Assembly: GCF_016587355.1 (NCBI RefSeq)
Contig: NZ_BNJF01000001.1
Span: forward strand, 1,488,001-1,552,000
Direction of reading: 5' to 3'
DNA length: 64,000 nt
From: Ktedonospora formicarum
GTDB taxonomy: Bacteria; Chloroflexota; Ktedonobacteria; Ktedonobacterales; Ktedonobacteraceae
Under the pieces are notes generated by a model. That model was not told the DNA's origin, did no database searches, and saw only the letters and a program-made list of their open reading frames with translations. Shown piece after piece: positions 28,662 to 38,326 of the stretch; position 1 is the first letter of the stretch; each line of letters opens with the position of its first letter. The position numbers were made by a program, and so were the translations under genes.

Positions 28662-30829
28662 TAGACGCGCAGGTTGGAGTATATGACCTCCGCATCAGAC
28701 TTCTGGGCACTCGCCAGAAAAGCGATACCACCAGCCTCCTTATGGTCAGCATCACTCAGGCTAACCAGGAAGACATTGTTGACATAGAATGAAAGCGAGT
28801 CACCGTGCGCGACAAGCTGGAGTGTGTTCTTATCTCCAGCCTTAAAGCCAGAGGGAATGTCATCCTCCTTGAGTGTCTTGGAACTAAAGGAGAAATTACC
28901 CGATGAAGCAACCTTGTAATGCCCATTAGCATCAACTTCAAAGAGATAGCCAGAATAGGCGTTTAGCGCTTGCTTTCCGACCCGGAAGTAGATACCACCA
29001 CCATCCCCGGACTTGATGAGCATATCAACAGTCATCGTCGCATCGTTGAAAAGTTTCTGCTCCTCCGCGCACCCCTTATTAGTACCTAATAGGCCCTTAC
29101 TCGCCGAGATATGATAGCCATCTGTAGAGATAGTGCAGTTCGTATTCGTCTCCCATTTGGCATCGCTTTCAGCGCTCGTTAATGAGTCCTGGTAGATAGG
29201 GTTCGTTGAGGTAAGCTTACGAATAACCTCAGCAGTTGATTTCACCTGAGCATTCTGCTGTGCTTCAGCCGTTGCGGTCAGGCTGACTGAGGGATTTTGG
29301 TCGCTAGTTGAAGTGGGCGAACCGCCATTTGTTCCGGTGCCTGTATTGCCATTGTTCAACACCATGAAGAGCGCACCACCAATGACAAGTAAAGCTAGCA
29401 AGGCAATTCCGGCTGTAATCCAGCCACGCGAGGAGGAGGAAGAAGCAGGAGGGGGTGTCGGCGTCGCCGTTGCGGGGCGATGTTGTGGAGATGGCGTAGA
29501 GGAGGATCGTTGCTGCGCACCATAGCCCTGTGGTTCCTGCTCCCGGTATGGTCGTTGAGGAGATTGCTGCCCATAACCAGGCTGATTGCTCTGCTGGCTA
29601 TGACCTGGCTGACCATATCCCTGTTGATGATTACCTTGCTGACTATAACCCGATTGTCCATATCCTTGCTGACCATACCCGTGTTGCGAAGTTCGCGGTC
29701 CTTGCTCTCGCGTTGGCGTTCCCGTATAAGGGCTATACTGTTGGGAGCCTGACGGCCCATGCTGATAGGAATGCTGCCCCCCCTGGGAATCGCCCGGTCT
29801 CTGCCCGGCAGGTGGTGAAGGAAGCACCAGAGGCTGCTCGGCCCGCTCAGTACGCAGTGAGTGGAGAGAAGGCGCATTGGGAGAGGAGGTATTGGCATGT
29901 TCAGTTCGCAACGAATCAAGAGAGTTCGAGGGGAACTCCGTACGCACAGTCCTATCCGAGTGCAGGGTAGCGCCACGCTCCTGCGGGCGAGCCTGTGGCT
30001 GGATATTAATAGACTGAGCGAAAGCCTCCGCCATCTCACTTGCGCTGGCATAACGTAGCTCAGGACGCTTTTGGAGCGACTTGAGAATGACCTTTTCCGC
30101 CGCGACTGGCAGGTTCGTCACAAACTTGCGCGGCGACGGTGGCTGTTTATTGATATGCATCGAAACGACCGCGATCTGATTCTCCGCTTCAAAGGGAACA
30201 CGACCCGTAACCATCTCGAAGAGCAGCACACCCAACCCATAGAGATCGCTGCGTGCGTCAGCTTTCTTATCTTCCTCAAAGAGTTCTGGAGCCATGTAAT
30301 CGACCGTACCCATCAGAAAGCCTGTTGAGGTCAATTGGGTCGCATCGCTTGTGCTACGCGCAATCCCAAAGTCGGCGAGATAGCAGCGCCCCTCTTTGTC
30401 TAATAGCACATTGGAAGACTTGATATCGCGATGGATAATCCCACTTGAGTGAATGTAGTCAAGCGCCGAACTGATATCATGCAGCACCTTGCTTGCCTCT
30501 TCAGGCTTCAAAGGAGCACGGTGTAGGCGCGTCCGAAGAGTACCTCCATCCATATAGGGCATGACCAGATAATAGCAATCATAGCCCTCGATGGTGAGGC
30601 TCCCAGCATCAAAAATAGGGATCAAATATGGGTGTCTTAGCTGTGCCATGACACGGGCTTCGCGCTCAAAACGTCGCCGCATCTCATCATCGTCACGCTT
30701 AAATACTTTGACCGCGACAGTACGCTGGAAGCGGGTATCGTATCCCTCGTATACGTCCGCCATACCGCCTTTACCGATGACTTGCCGCAACTCATAGCGG
30801 TCAAGGGTCCTTCCTTCCAGGTCAGCCAT
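28655..30829 (-). CDS. transmembrane Ser/Thr protein kinase with external sandwich domain
   Basis: The 724-residue kinase has an N-terminal catalytic domain (GKGGMADVYEG loop, AVKVF Lys, HRDIKSSNVLL catalytic loop, DFGIA, GTVDYMAPE) over residues 10-270, then about 190 residues very rich in Gln, Gly, Tyr, Ser and Pro, a membrane helix (TAGIALLALLVIGGALFMVL) and an external domain of about 200 residues that looks like a concanavalin/DUF1080-type sandwich (GGGIYFRVGK, SGYLFEVDANGHYKV, LSFYVNNVFLVSL). This is a PknB-like receptor layout; the outer domain may bind a glycan or other ligand. AUG is preceded by GGAGAAATATT. Confidence 0.93.
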   Translation of the reverse strand: MADLEGRTLDRYELRQVIGKGGMADVYEGYDTRFQRTVAVKVFKRDDDEMRRRFEREARVMAQLRHPYLIPIFDAGSLTIEGYDCYYLVMPYMDGGTLRTRLHRAPLKPEEASKVLHDISSALDYIHSSGIIHRDIKSSNVLLDKEGRCYLADFGIARSTSDATQLTSTGFLMGTVDYMAPELFEEDKKADARSDLYGLGVLLFEMVTGRVPFEAENQIAVVSMHINKQPPSPRKFVTNLPVAAEKVILKSLQKRPELRYASASEMAEAFAQSINIQPQARPQERGATLHSDRTVRTEFPSNSLDSLRTEHANTSSPNAPSLHSLRTERAEQPLVLPSPPAGQRPGDSQGGQHSYQHGPSGSQQYSPYTGTPTREQGPRTSQHGYGQQGYGQSGYSQQGNHQQGYGQPGHSQQSNQPGYGQQSPQRPYREQEPQGYGAQQRSSSTPSPQHRPATATPTPPPASSSSSRGWITAGIALLALLVIGGALFMVLNNGNTGTGTNGGSPTSTSDQNPSVSLTATAEAQQNAQVKSTAEVIRKLTSTNPIYQDSLTSAESDAKWETNTNCTISTDGYHISASKGLLGTNKGCAEEQKLFNDATMTVDMLIKSGDGGGIYFRVGKQALNAYSGYLFEVDANGHYKVASSGNFSFSSKTLKEDDIPSGFKAGDKNTLQLVAHGDSLSFYVNNVFLVSLSDADHKEAGGIAFLASAQKSDAEVIYSNLRVYN

Positions 30830-31364
30830 AATATTTCTCCAAATAGCGTAAATTCAGCAAATAAGTTCGTAGTCTGCTGCGCTCACAAAGCAATTCAGTT
30901 TACGCATCATTATAACGTATGAATCGCCAATGGTGCGCGCTCCTGGCTATTTCACCCTATGGACACGCGCACGCTAGCTACGCTTCAGAACCCAGATACC
31001 CATGTTCCTAACGAGACTCAATTGTAAGCATCTGTGTTCAGATGAGAGTGTAGTATGCTCGCTAGCATAGCATATATTACTGGCTTTCGCTGTCGCGCAA
31101 ATCACATTATTATAAGCATTTACATGCGCTTATAAAAAACACAAAAGAGGTGCACACAAGCACATGTTCACATGTACGTGCGCACACCTCCACTCAGGTT
31201 GAAATGAGGCAGCCGCAGCCCTGCGCACTGCTGTAGAAGTTTGCGATGATCTTACGCGAAAACGACACGGCTGGCACGCGCCCACTCAAGTTTTCGGATA
31301 AGATGGTAAAATAAGGCAATACGGAATGCTATCGAATCGAAAAGGAAGACTTCCTCAACGCGCC
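30830..31364. other. intergenic region with one imperfect hairpin
   Basis: No gene is seen in 535 bp. An imperfect stem with arms from 31147 (GAGGTG) to 31190 (CACCTC) and T-rich minus-strand flank could end transcription of the DUF402 gene. The remainder is the promoter region of the receptor kinase. Confidence 0.4.
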
Positions 31365-31904
31365 CTAGAGCGCAGACAATAACTGTTCTAAGTGCTCCTC
31401 TCCTTGCCAGAGTATAGGTAAAGCATCTTCTTCCAGCGCGAGCATCAGATGATCAGCCTCGCGCCAGGCAATCTCATAGAATACTGAGGTCACATCCCCT
31501 TTCTGAAGCGCCTGATCCAGGTCGGCAACACCCAGCAAATGGATGTCACCCTGCGGGGAGACGTCAATTGTTAAGTACAGGTCCTCGTAGCAGAGCAAAC
31601 CCTCAGCATCTAGATAATGACGTGCCACAATAGCAATGGACCAACGCGTCAGTTCACGTTGCACATTGTACACGGAAGTCACGATATGGCGTGCGCCCGT
31701 CGGGAAGTGCTGCAACCAAAGGTAGCCATCGTCGGCAATGCACACTTCCTTATCTGGTATCGTTACCATCAACGGCTCACGCATTCGCTCCAATAAGAGC
31801 AGGCTCACATAGCCAGAGAAAGCGCGCGTATCAGTGCGCATCATGGCGAAACGCCTCTTCGTTAAGGGCCACCAATCTCGACGATCTGCTCGCCACGTTT
31901 TCAT
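31365..31904 (-). CDS. DUF402-domain protein
   Basis: The 179-residue protein carries the DUF402 fold seen in nucleoside-phosphate phosphatases and RNase FAU-1-type proteins: FPTGARHIVTSVYNVQREL, the tract LYLTIDVSPQGDIHLLGVADLDQALQKGDV with its metal-binding acidic residues, and a closing helix (EIAWREADHLMLALEED). The exact substrate is unknown. The start has GAAGAAGG about 8 nt upstream. It is a single gene between intergenic regions. Confidence 0.75.
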   Translation of the reverse strand: MKTWRADRRDWWPLTKRRFAMMRTDTRAFSGYVSLLLLERMREPLMVTIPDKEVCIADDGYLWLQHFPTGARHIVTSVYNVQRELTRWSIAIVARHYLDAEGLLCYEDLYLTIDVSPQGDIHLLGVADLDQALQKGDVTSVFYEIAWREADHLMLALEEDALPILWQGEEHLEQLLSAL

Positions 31905-32094
31905 TATATGTACCTTCTTCTAACACTCTTTGCGAATATACCACAGTAATTACTACCAGTTTATTACTATTATGCCTTGGCATCTATGACATAGCTGTTT
32001 AGAATCTACGAAATATTTGAGCATAGAGAAGTACCCATAAATGGGTTCTGAAGAACTATAGGATGGCTTCCTGGCATAATTCATCTACGCAGGC

Positions 32095-32134
32095 CCTCTC
32101 GGTTCGCGGAGGAGAAGTTTGGCAAACCGAGAGG
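32095..32134 (-). terminator. hairpin after the molybdenum hydroxylase operon
   Basis: A 10-bp stem (CCTCTCGGTT with AACCGAGAGG, 20-nt loop) lies 13 bp after the stop of the Mo subunit. The T-tract is weak, so confidence is moderate. Confidence 0.55.
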
Positions 32135-32147
32135 TCGGATAAGAGAT

Positions 32148-35075
32148 TTATGAGCGAACTGGCTGCTGAGACTGAGCATGAGCGTGAAGAGCACGCAACA
32201 TACGTTCCGGTGTAAGCGGCAATTGTGGTGGGCGTACTCCGGTCGCAGATGCAACCGCGTTCGCGATGGCAGGGGCCACCGCGCCTAGAGCAACATCGGA
32301 AATCGCCTTGGCTCCAAAGGGGCCAGCGGGTTCAGTCGTCTCCACCTGGTAAACCTGAGCAGGAGGCATATCGACCGCATTATAAACATGGTAGTTGTCG
32401 AAATGCTTTGTCTGAGGTCGCCCTTTCTGATCATAGAAGATCTCTTCAGAGAGCGCGGTACCAAGCCCCTGCACAACCTCTCCCTGAATACGTGTTTCAG
32501 AGAGCATCGGGTTCAACATCCGTCCAACATCAACAGCAGTAATGATACGCGATATCTGAATCGCGCCCGTTTCGGTATCGACCTCCACCTCTGCGCCGAT
32601 AGCTGCGAATGTCAGAGGAGACTGCGCCACTCGCCAGGATGCATTTGTCATCAATTGGCGATTTTCAACATAGAGAGCGTATGCCGCCACCTGAGCCACC
32701 GTAAAGGTCTGGTTGACATTGGGAACAGAGATGATGCCCTCGCTTAACTTTAGCGACTCTGGCAACGCATTGAGCATGCGACCAGCAATAGCCAGGATCT
32801 GGCGACGCATCTGCTCAGCGGCCTTGCGTGCCGCACCTCCCGCCAGATAGAAAGTAGAGGTCGCGTTCTCACCCAAGGCGGCGGGAGTCAGCGCGGTATC
32901 GTCCATATACACAACGATGCTCTCAGGCATCACACCAAGCGTTTCGGCGACAATCTGCGCCAGCAAGGTATATTCATTATCCTCATGATTGCCCGCTCCC
33001 ACAAAGACATCTAATGAGCCATCTTCGTTTAGCTTCATGATAGCTCCGCTTGTTGAAGACTGGGCCAGAGGATTCCCTTGCATGGAGAGAGCCACGCCTA
33101 CTCCGCGCCGCATACGTCCATTATTGACAACACCTCGTTTGATGTGCCAGCCCAGTTTCTCTTCCACCACGCGCAGACACTCTGCCAATCCACTACTCTC
33201 AACCAGCAACGATCCAACATCCCGTCCTGCCGCTGCCGCCTTCGCCAGAGACAATTCGTCACCAGTTCTGATCCAATTGCGGCGGCGGAGTTCAAGCGCA
33301 TCCAGACGCACACGTTTCGCCACCTCATCTAGATGGCTCTCCAGAGCAAATATTTCCTGAGGCGAGCTATAACCCCGGAAAGACCCGGATGGCGCGGTAT
33401 TGGTATAGAGCACCTCAGCAACATAGCGCATATGAGGACTAGGATACAGAGAAAGAGCTTGAGGCACAGCCCCCTCCGCTGCCGTCAATGGATGAGTAGC
33501 ATACGCTCCGGTACCAGTCAGGAGCGCCATCTGATTCGCGACAATCCGCCCATCTTGTGTGACACCAGTCTTCAGGCGGATGATGTAAGCAGGGCGCACG
33601 CGACTGCTAGTGAACGCACCTGCATGTGCGTATGCCAGCGTGACGGGGCGCCCAGTCACCTGAGTCGCCAGCGCGCAGAGATCTTCTAGTATTATCTCCT
33701 GCTTAATGCCAAATCCACCACCTATTTCAGACCGGATGACGCGCACCTTGCGCAACGGCAGGTCGAGCAAACGAGCCAGAGTACGTCGGACATGATGTGG
33801 TGCCTGGGTATTGCTTCGAACGACCAGCACCCCATCCTCATCAAGATAGGTCGTCACGTGATGGGGTTCCAGGGGAGCAGGCTGCGTTACAGGTAAAATA
33901 TACTCCCCCTCAACGATGATGTCGGACTCAGAAAAGCCCTGATCAACATCACCAACTTCGGTACGCACACGCATAGCGACATTGCGCGATGCATCAAAGA
34001 TGCCACGCGATTCCGATTCAGGATGCAAACGAGGCGCGTTGGGATCGAGTGCCTGGCGAGGGTCTAGAATGTGAGGTCGCACTTCATACTCGACCTGGAT
34101 CAACTTCAGGGCCTCTTCCGCAATCTCAGCCGATTCCGCTACAACCAGCGCTACACGATCCCCAACATAGCGTACATTATAGTCAAGCATATATTGATCA
34201 TAAGGGCCACTTTCCAGCAATCCACGCTCAACGCTGGAGTACGGCACACGCGGCACATCTTTATACGTCAATACAGCGTGTACACCGGGCAGTGCCCTTG
34301 CCTCTGCAACATCAATATCGCGAATGACTGCATGGGCATGAGGGCTAGCCAGAATACTCCCATAGAGCATACCCCTCTGCTCATAATCAGCTACAAAGGC
34401 GGGAGACCCGGTAACATATTTGACCGCATTCCTATTGGGAAGCGATTTCCCTACGACAGTAAATGTCGCATCCGCATTGGCGCTCATGCTGCTTGTAATC
34501 ACGGGCAAGCGATCAGTGATACCACTGGAAGTCAATTCACGATCCATCCCCAAAGCCGCCAGAGGATTCTGCTCGCTCTGATGGATCACCTCTGGCTCCA
34601 CCAACTTAGATTGTTCACCTCGCATAAGCGCGGCTGCGCGCTCCACCGCCTGAATGGGTTTCTCATATCCGCCACAGCGGCAGAGGTTACCGGAGAGGGC
34701 CTCACGTATCTCGGCTTCATCAGGGTGATTATTGCGTTGTAAAAGCGCATGGGCAGAGAGTAGCATACCCGAAGCACAGAAGCCACATGGAGCTGCACCC
34801 ACGTCCACAAAGGCTTGCTGAAGAGTACTCAAGCCCTTCTGAGCGGGTAACCCTTCAGCAGTCATTACTGTGCAACCGCCAGCCTGTGCCGCCAGCATAA
34901 CACAACTCGGACGCGCGATTCCATCCACCAGCACGGTACAGGCTCCACAATCGCCCGTCTCGCAGCCTTGTCTGGTTCCGCAATACCCCTCACGGCGTAG
35001 CAGAGAGAGTAGCGTCTCGGTTGCGTCAACATTCACGCTTGTAATGACGCCATTGATATGCAGTTCTAATTCCAT
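32148..35075 (-). CDS. xanthine dehydrogenase-family protein, fused [2Fe-2S] and molybdenum subunits
   Basis: The 975-residue protein is a molybdenum hydroxylase of the xanthine dehydrogenase family. Residues 1-155 hold two [2Fe-2S] centres (CETGDCGACTVLVDG and CGFCASGM...GNLCRCGGYEKP); the rest is the Mo-cofactor subunit (GGGFGIKQEI, FRGYSSPQEIFALE). FAD is on a separate subunit encoded upstream. The fusion order resembles Desulfovibrio aldehyde oxidoreductase. The stretch aligned with the catalytic glutamate (usually GPFGxxGVGE) reads GPFGAKAISD, with Asp at codon 32295-32297. The start ATG overlaps the FAD gene stop by one base (TGATG). Position behind adenine deaminase suggests hypoxanthine or xanthine as substrate, as inference. 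Confidence 0.92.
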   Translation of the reverse strand: MELELHINGVITSVNVDATETLLSLLRREGYCGTRQGCETGDCGACTVLVDGIARPSCVMLAAQAGGCTVMTAEGLPAQKGLSTLQQAFVDVGAAPCGFCASGMLLSAHALLQRNNHPDEAEIREALSGNLCRCGGYEKPIQAVERAAALMRGEQSKLVEPEVIHQSEQNPLAALGMDRELTSSGITDRLPVITSSMSANADATFTVVGKSLPNRNAVKYVTGSPAFVADYEQRGMLYGSILASPHAHAVIRDIDVAEARALPGVHAVLTYKDVPRVPYSSVERGLLESGPYDQYMLDYNVRYVGDRVALVVAESAEIAEEALKLIQVEYEVRPHILDPRQALDPNAPRLHPESESRGIFDASRNVAMRVRTEVGDVDQGFSESDIIVEGEYILPVTQPAPLEPHHVTTYLDEDGVLVVRSNTQAPHHVRRTLARLLDLPLRKVRVIRSEIGGGFGIKQEIILEDLCALATQVTGRPVTLAYAHAGAFTSSRVRPAYIIRLKTGVTQDGRIVANQMALLTGTGAYATHPLTAAEGAVPQALSLYPSPHMRYVAEVLYTNTAPSGSFRGYSSPQEIFALESHLDEVAKRVRLDALELRRRNWIRTGDELSLAKAAAAGRDVGSLLVESSGLAECLRVVEEKLGWHIKRGVVNNGRMRRGVGVALSMQGNPLAQSSTSGAIMKLNEDGSLDVFVGAGNHEDNEYTLLAQIVAETLGVMPESIVVYMDDTALTPAALGENATSTFYLAGGAARKAAEQMRRQILAIAGRMLNALPESLKLSEGIISVPNVNQTFTVAQVAAYALYVENRQLMTNASWRVAQSPLTFAAIGAEVEVDTETGAIQISRIITAVDVGRMLNPMLSETRIQGEVVQGLGTALSEEIFYDQKGRPQTKHFDNYHVYNAVDMPPAQVYQVETTEPAGPFGAKAISDVALGAVAPAIANAVASATGVRPPQLPLTPERMLRALHAHAQSQQPVRS

Positions 35076-36049
35076 CAAAAATCTCTCCCCGTACCTGACG
35101 CAACTGAACTACGCCAGTGAGCAACATTCATTGCCTCTTCAAGCACCTGACATGCCAGTCTCACGCCGCTGACTCGACGATAGCCGCCACTTACACGCGC
35201 ATCGGATGGTGGACGAAATAAGGGCATACCGTTGCGCACAAGAGCCTGTAAGTGAGAGACATTCAAAGGGGCGTTCGCAGGCTGCCCCTCTAGCTGTTGC
35301 TCTATAGCTGAAATACGGACTGGCTCCATATTGACGCCACCAAAAGCAAGGCGCACACGTTTATAGCGACCAGCCTCAATCTCCACCAGTGCGGTCGCGT
35401 TCAAGAGGGCAACATCGGTAGGAGAACGGCTAATACGCGCGAATGAGGTGCCACACGCTGAGGCAGGCTTTGGAAGCATTACCTCGGAAATCAACTCATT
35501 GGGACGACGCTCAAGCTCATAGTTCGCACTGGCAATACGTCGTTCATGTCGACCTTTAAACACAACGCCCGAGAGGGCCAGACCAGGTCGTTCATTAGAA
35601 CCGCCGCTAAGATTCACCTGTGTACGCGAGCCTGAACGCACAACAATCTCAGCGTCCAGAGCCACCAACACAGTCAGTAGGTCTGCCTGTGAGGCCATAC
35701 CAGTCGCAATGGTGCCACCAAGAGTCGCACAATTGCGAATCAGGCGCGAGGAAGAGGAAGCCTGGGCAGCCTGCGAGAGCACATCAATGCCAATACCCTT
35801 GAGTTGCGGTGAGTCTACAAGGGTTTGGAGAGTGGTCATCGCACCCAGGTGCAAATATTGGGTGTCACTCGTAACATATGCCAATTGTAAGTCGCGTAGA
35901 TCCACTACCGCCTGGATACTCTCGTCCTTTAGGCTCAATAAATATGTCCCCCCGGCCAACGGAACCGTTTTGATATCCATCCGACCGAGTAGCAGGAGAG
36001 CATCTTCGATATGCTCAACCCAGTGATACTCAACAAGCTTCAATAGCAT
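35075..36049 (-). CDS. FAD-binding subunit of the molybdenum hydroxylase
   Basis: The 324-residue protein belongs to the CO-dehydrogenase medium-chain/XdhB FAD family, passing electrons from the iron-sulfur centres to an acceptor. The PCMH FAD loops are visible (VPLAGGTYLL, IRNCATLGGTIATGMASQADLLTVLVALDAEI), then the C-terminal domain (AFGGVNMEPVRI). It lies between adenine deaminase, 6 bp upstream, and the fused FeS/Mo subunit, with which it shares one base, so all three are co-translated. Confidence 0.9.
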   Translation of the reverse strand: MLLKLVEYHWVEHIEDALLLLGRMDIKTVPLAGGTYLLSLKDESIQAVVDLRDLQLAYVTSDTQYLHLGAMTTLQTLVDSPQLKGIGIDVLSQAAQASSSSRLIRNCATLGGTIATGMASQADLLTVLVALDAEIVVRSGSRTQVNLSGGSNERPGLALSGVVFKGRHERRIASANYELERRPNELISEVMLPKPASACGTSFARISRSPTDVALLNATALVEIEAGRYKRVRLAFGGVNMEPVRISAIEQQLEGQPANAPLNVSHLQALVRNGMPLFRPPSDARVSGGYRRVSGVRLACQVLEEAMNVAHWRSSVASGTGRDF

Positions 36050-36055
36050 GGAACA

Positions 36056-37786
36056 TTACCTTCGTTGAAGTGGAAGCAACGTAAACGTTTCAACGTCAAC
36101 CAGTCCTTGATCCGTCAGTTTGAGCGCAGGAATGACCGAAAGTGAGAGGAAGCTTAATGTCATACAAGGGTGTTCCAATGTACAACCAAGTTCCATCGCG
36201 ACGGCATCCAGCGCTTGCAACTGTGCCAGGAGAGCAGGCGCAGGCTCAAGCGAAACCAAACCACCTAATGGCAGAGGAACACGTGCGCGCACGACGCCAT
36301 CCACAACACAGGCAAAACCTCCACCCATCTCCTCTAATGCATGTGCCGCACTGAGAATATCTGAATCATTAGTTCCTACGATAACCAGATTATGCGCATC
36401 GTGAGCAACGCTGGAAGCAAGCGCGCCCCGCTTCAGACCCAGGCCTTTGACAAGACCAAGGCCAACACGACCGCTGGCATGATGTCTCTCCACCACAGCC
36501 AGTTTTAGCAAATCACGCCCTGGGTCAGCAACTATAAACCCATTCGCAAGTGGAGCCTCCTCGCGCAAATGCAATGTCGTAATCTGATGGGGTTGGATAC
36601 CAATGACCTCGACAGATCCTGGCTCACCGGCTATCCGCAGATCATCCAGGGAGAGCGAACTAATATGGATTGTATTCGCACTCTCCCGACGCTTAGCAGA
36701 GACGATGGGTGCTAACAACGCACCATCGCGTGCAACCAGCCCACCTTCCCTATAGACCGATTCTACCTGAAATGTGCGTATATCGTCCAGCACGACCATA
36801 TCAGCAACAAACCCTGGGGCAAGCGCCCCACGATCATACAAACGAAAATATTGGGCAGTATTATATGATGCTAACCTAATGGCCTCCACTGGATCAAGAC
36901 CCAGCTCAATTGCCCGGCGCACCATCGAATCAATATGACCACGTGAGATCAAGTCCTGCGGGTCCCGATCATCAGTCACAAAGAAGACACGCGGCGGATG
37001 GAGCTCTTGCACCAGAGGCAAAAGAGCCTCAAGGTTACGCGCGGCGGATCCCTCACGAATCATCAGCCACATTCCCAGGCGCACACGCTCACGGGCCTCC
37101 TCAACCGTCGTGCATTCGTGGTCGGACATCACTCCAGCAGCGGCATACGCGTTCAAGTCCTTCCCACGCAGGCCTGGGGCGTGCCCATCCACAACTCCAC
37201 CATGCGCCAACGTTGCTTGGATCTTAGCCAGCACTTGTTCATCCTGAGCAAGAACTCCAGGCATATTCATCATCTCCGCCAGGCCAAGCACACGTTTATC
37301 AGCCAGCAGTGGCACCAGATCTTCGGCTCGCAAGACACGGTACGGGCTTTCGAATGCGGAGGCCGGAACACACGACGAGAGTAGCACATAGCTTGATAAA
37401 GGCAGGTTCCGTCCCTCATCCAGCACATAACGTATACCCTCCATGCCCAACACATTCGCGAACTCGTGCGGATCAAGCATCACCGTTAGCACACCACGAG
37501 GTACAACCAGACGCGCAAATTCTGAAAGCAAAAGCATGGTGCTCTCAATATGCATATGACCATCTATCAGCCCTGGTGCGAGCCAGCGACCCTCCAGGTC
37601 ACGCTCCTCACGACCTCGATAGCCTGAATTAGGCACATCAATACCCGCGATATAGCCATCAACCACAGCTACATCGGATAGGTAACACTCACCGCTGCAT
37701 ACATTTACCAGTTGGGCATTGCGCAATACCAGATCAGCCGGTTGCTCTCCCCGGGCCACTTGCACACGCCGCCGCAATTTCTCCAT
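36056..37786 (-). CDS. ade: adenine deaminase
   Basis: The 576-residue amidohydrolase converts adenine to hypoxanthine and ammonia. It shows the Ade pattern: metal-binding HMHIEST, the DPHEFANVLG motif, HGGVVDGHAPGLRGKDLNAYAAAGVMSDHE, VTDDRDPQDL, and the conserved C-terminal domain with RHHASGR-like GLVKGLGLKRGALASSVAHDAHNLVIVG. The start at 37786 has GAGGTG 4 nt upstream; an earlier ATG at 37807-type position extends by 7 residues. It is the first gene of an operon with the FAD and FeS/Mo hydroxylase subunits, giving a path from adenine to hypoxanthine and probably on to xanthine or urate. Confidence 0.95.
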   Translation of the reverse strand: MEKLRRRVQVARGEQPADLVLRNAQLVNVCSGECYLSDVAVVDGYIAGIDVPNSGYRGREERDLEGRWLAPGLIDGHMHIESTMLLLSEFARLVVPRGVLTVMLDPHEFANVLGMEGIRYVLDEGRNLPLSSYVLLSSCVPASAFESPYRVLRAEDLVPLLADKRVLGLAEMMNMPGVLAQDEQVLAKIQATLAHGGVVDGHAPGLRGKDLNAYAAAGVMSDHECTTVEEARERVRLGMWLMIREGSAARNLEALLPLVQELHPPRVFFVTDDRDPQDLISRGHIDSMVRRAIELGLDPVEAIRLASYNTAQYFRLYDRGALAPGFVADMVVLDDIRTFQVESVYREGGLVARDGALLAPIVSAKRRESANTIHISSLSLDDLRIAGEPGSVEVIGIQPHQITTLHLREEAPLANGFIVADPGRDLLKLAVVERHHASGRVGLGLVKGLGLKRGALASSVAHDAHNLVIVGTNDSDILSAAHALEEMGGGFACVVDGVVRARVPLPLGGLVSLEPAPALLAQLQALDAVAMELGCTLEHPCMTLSFLSLSVIPALKLTDQGLVDVETFTLLPLQRR

Positions 37787-38094
37787 ACCACACCTCATCG
37801 ACAGCAATTATAAGCCACTTATTAAAAACTCAATAGCAGATTTTAGCACGATTTTAGCACATGTATGGGACATTCTTATAATTTGTGATCCTGGATAACC
37901 ATTATGGGTAGCTATTTGACCGCATCGCGACAACGATACGAGCTTAGACGAAAGCTTTTTCACCGTCTGCCAACGGATTAGCCGTCTCTATCGTGTAACT
38001 AATACAGAGTGCACAAAGTTTTGCATGAAGGCTTCGCGTATCCATAGTGTATGGCTCTGGGGTACATATAGAAAGAGCACAGGCAGCATCTATT

Positions 38095-38313
38095 ATGAAG
38101 AATAACTCGATGGCATCATTGGTTAAGCTCGTTGCACTCATTGGCGGTGCCACAGTTGGCGCCTTGATCGCCAACTGGCTTGATGAGCAAATCATGGAGC
38201 GCTCGCGCAAGCGTTCAGAATATGATCGTTCACGCTACGAACAAGGACTTGGACCAATCACAACCACCCGCTCTGGAGAAAAAATATCTTCTGAAGAGGT
38301 ACCACACGAATAG
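38095..38313 (+). CDS. small membrane protein of unknown function
   Basis: The protein of about 72 residues has one N-terminal membrane helix (LVKLVALIGGATVGALIANWL) and a charged C-terminal tail (MERSRKRSEYDRSRYEQG). The start is uncertain: ATGs at 38095 and 38110 are both possible and neither has a strong ribosome site. It lies 13 bp before the URO-D-fold gene in the same direction, so they may be co-transcribed. Confidence 0.55.
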   Translation: MKNNSMASLVKLVALIGGATVGALIANWLDEQIMERSRKRSEYDRSRYEQGLGPITTTRSGEKISSEEVPHE

Positions 38314-38326
38314 GGAAGGAGCAGCT

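Noticed and set aside
29395..30051. Long frames inside the repetitive part of the receptor kinase gene
   Set aside because: They arise from the Gln/Gly/Tyr-rich repeat composition in other frames and have no independent support.
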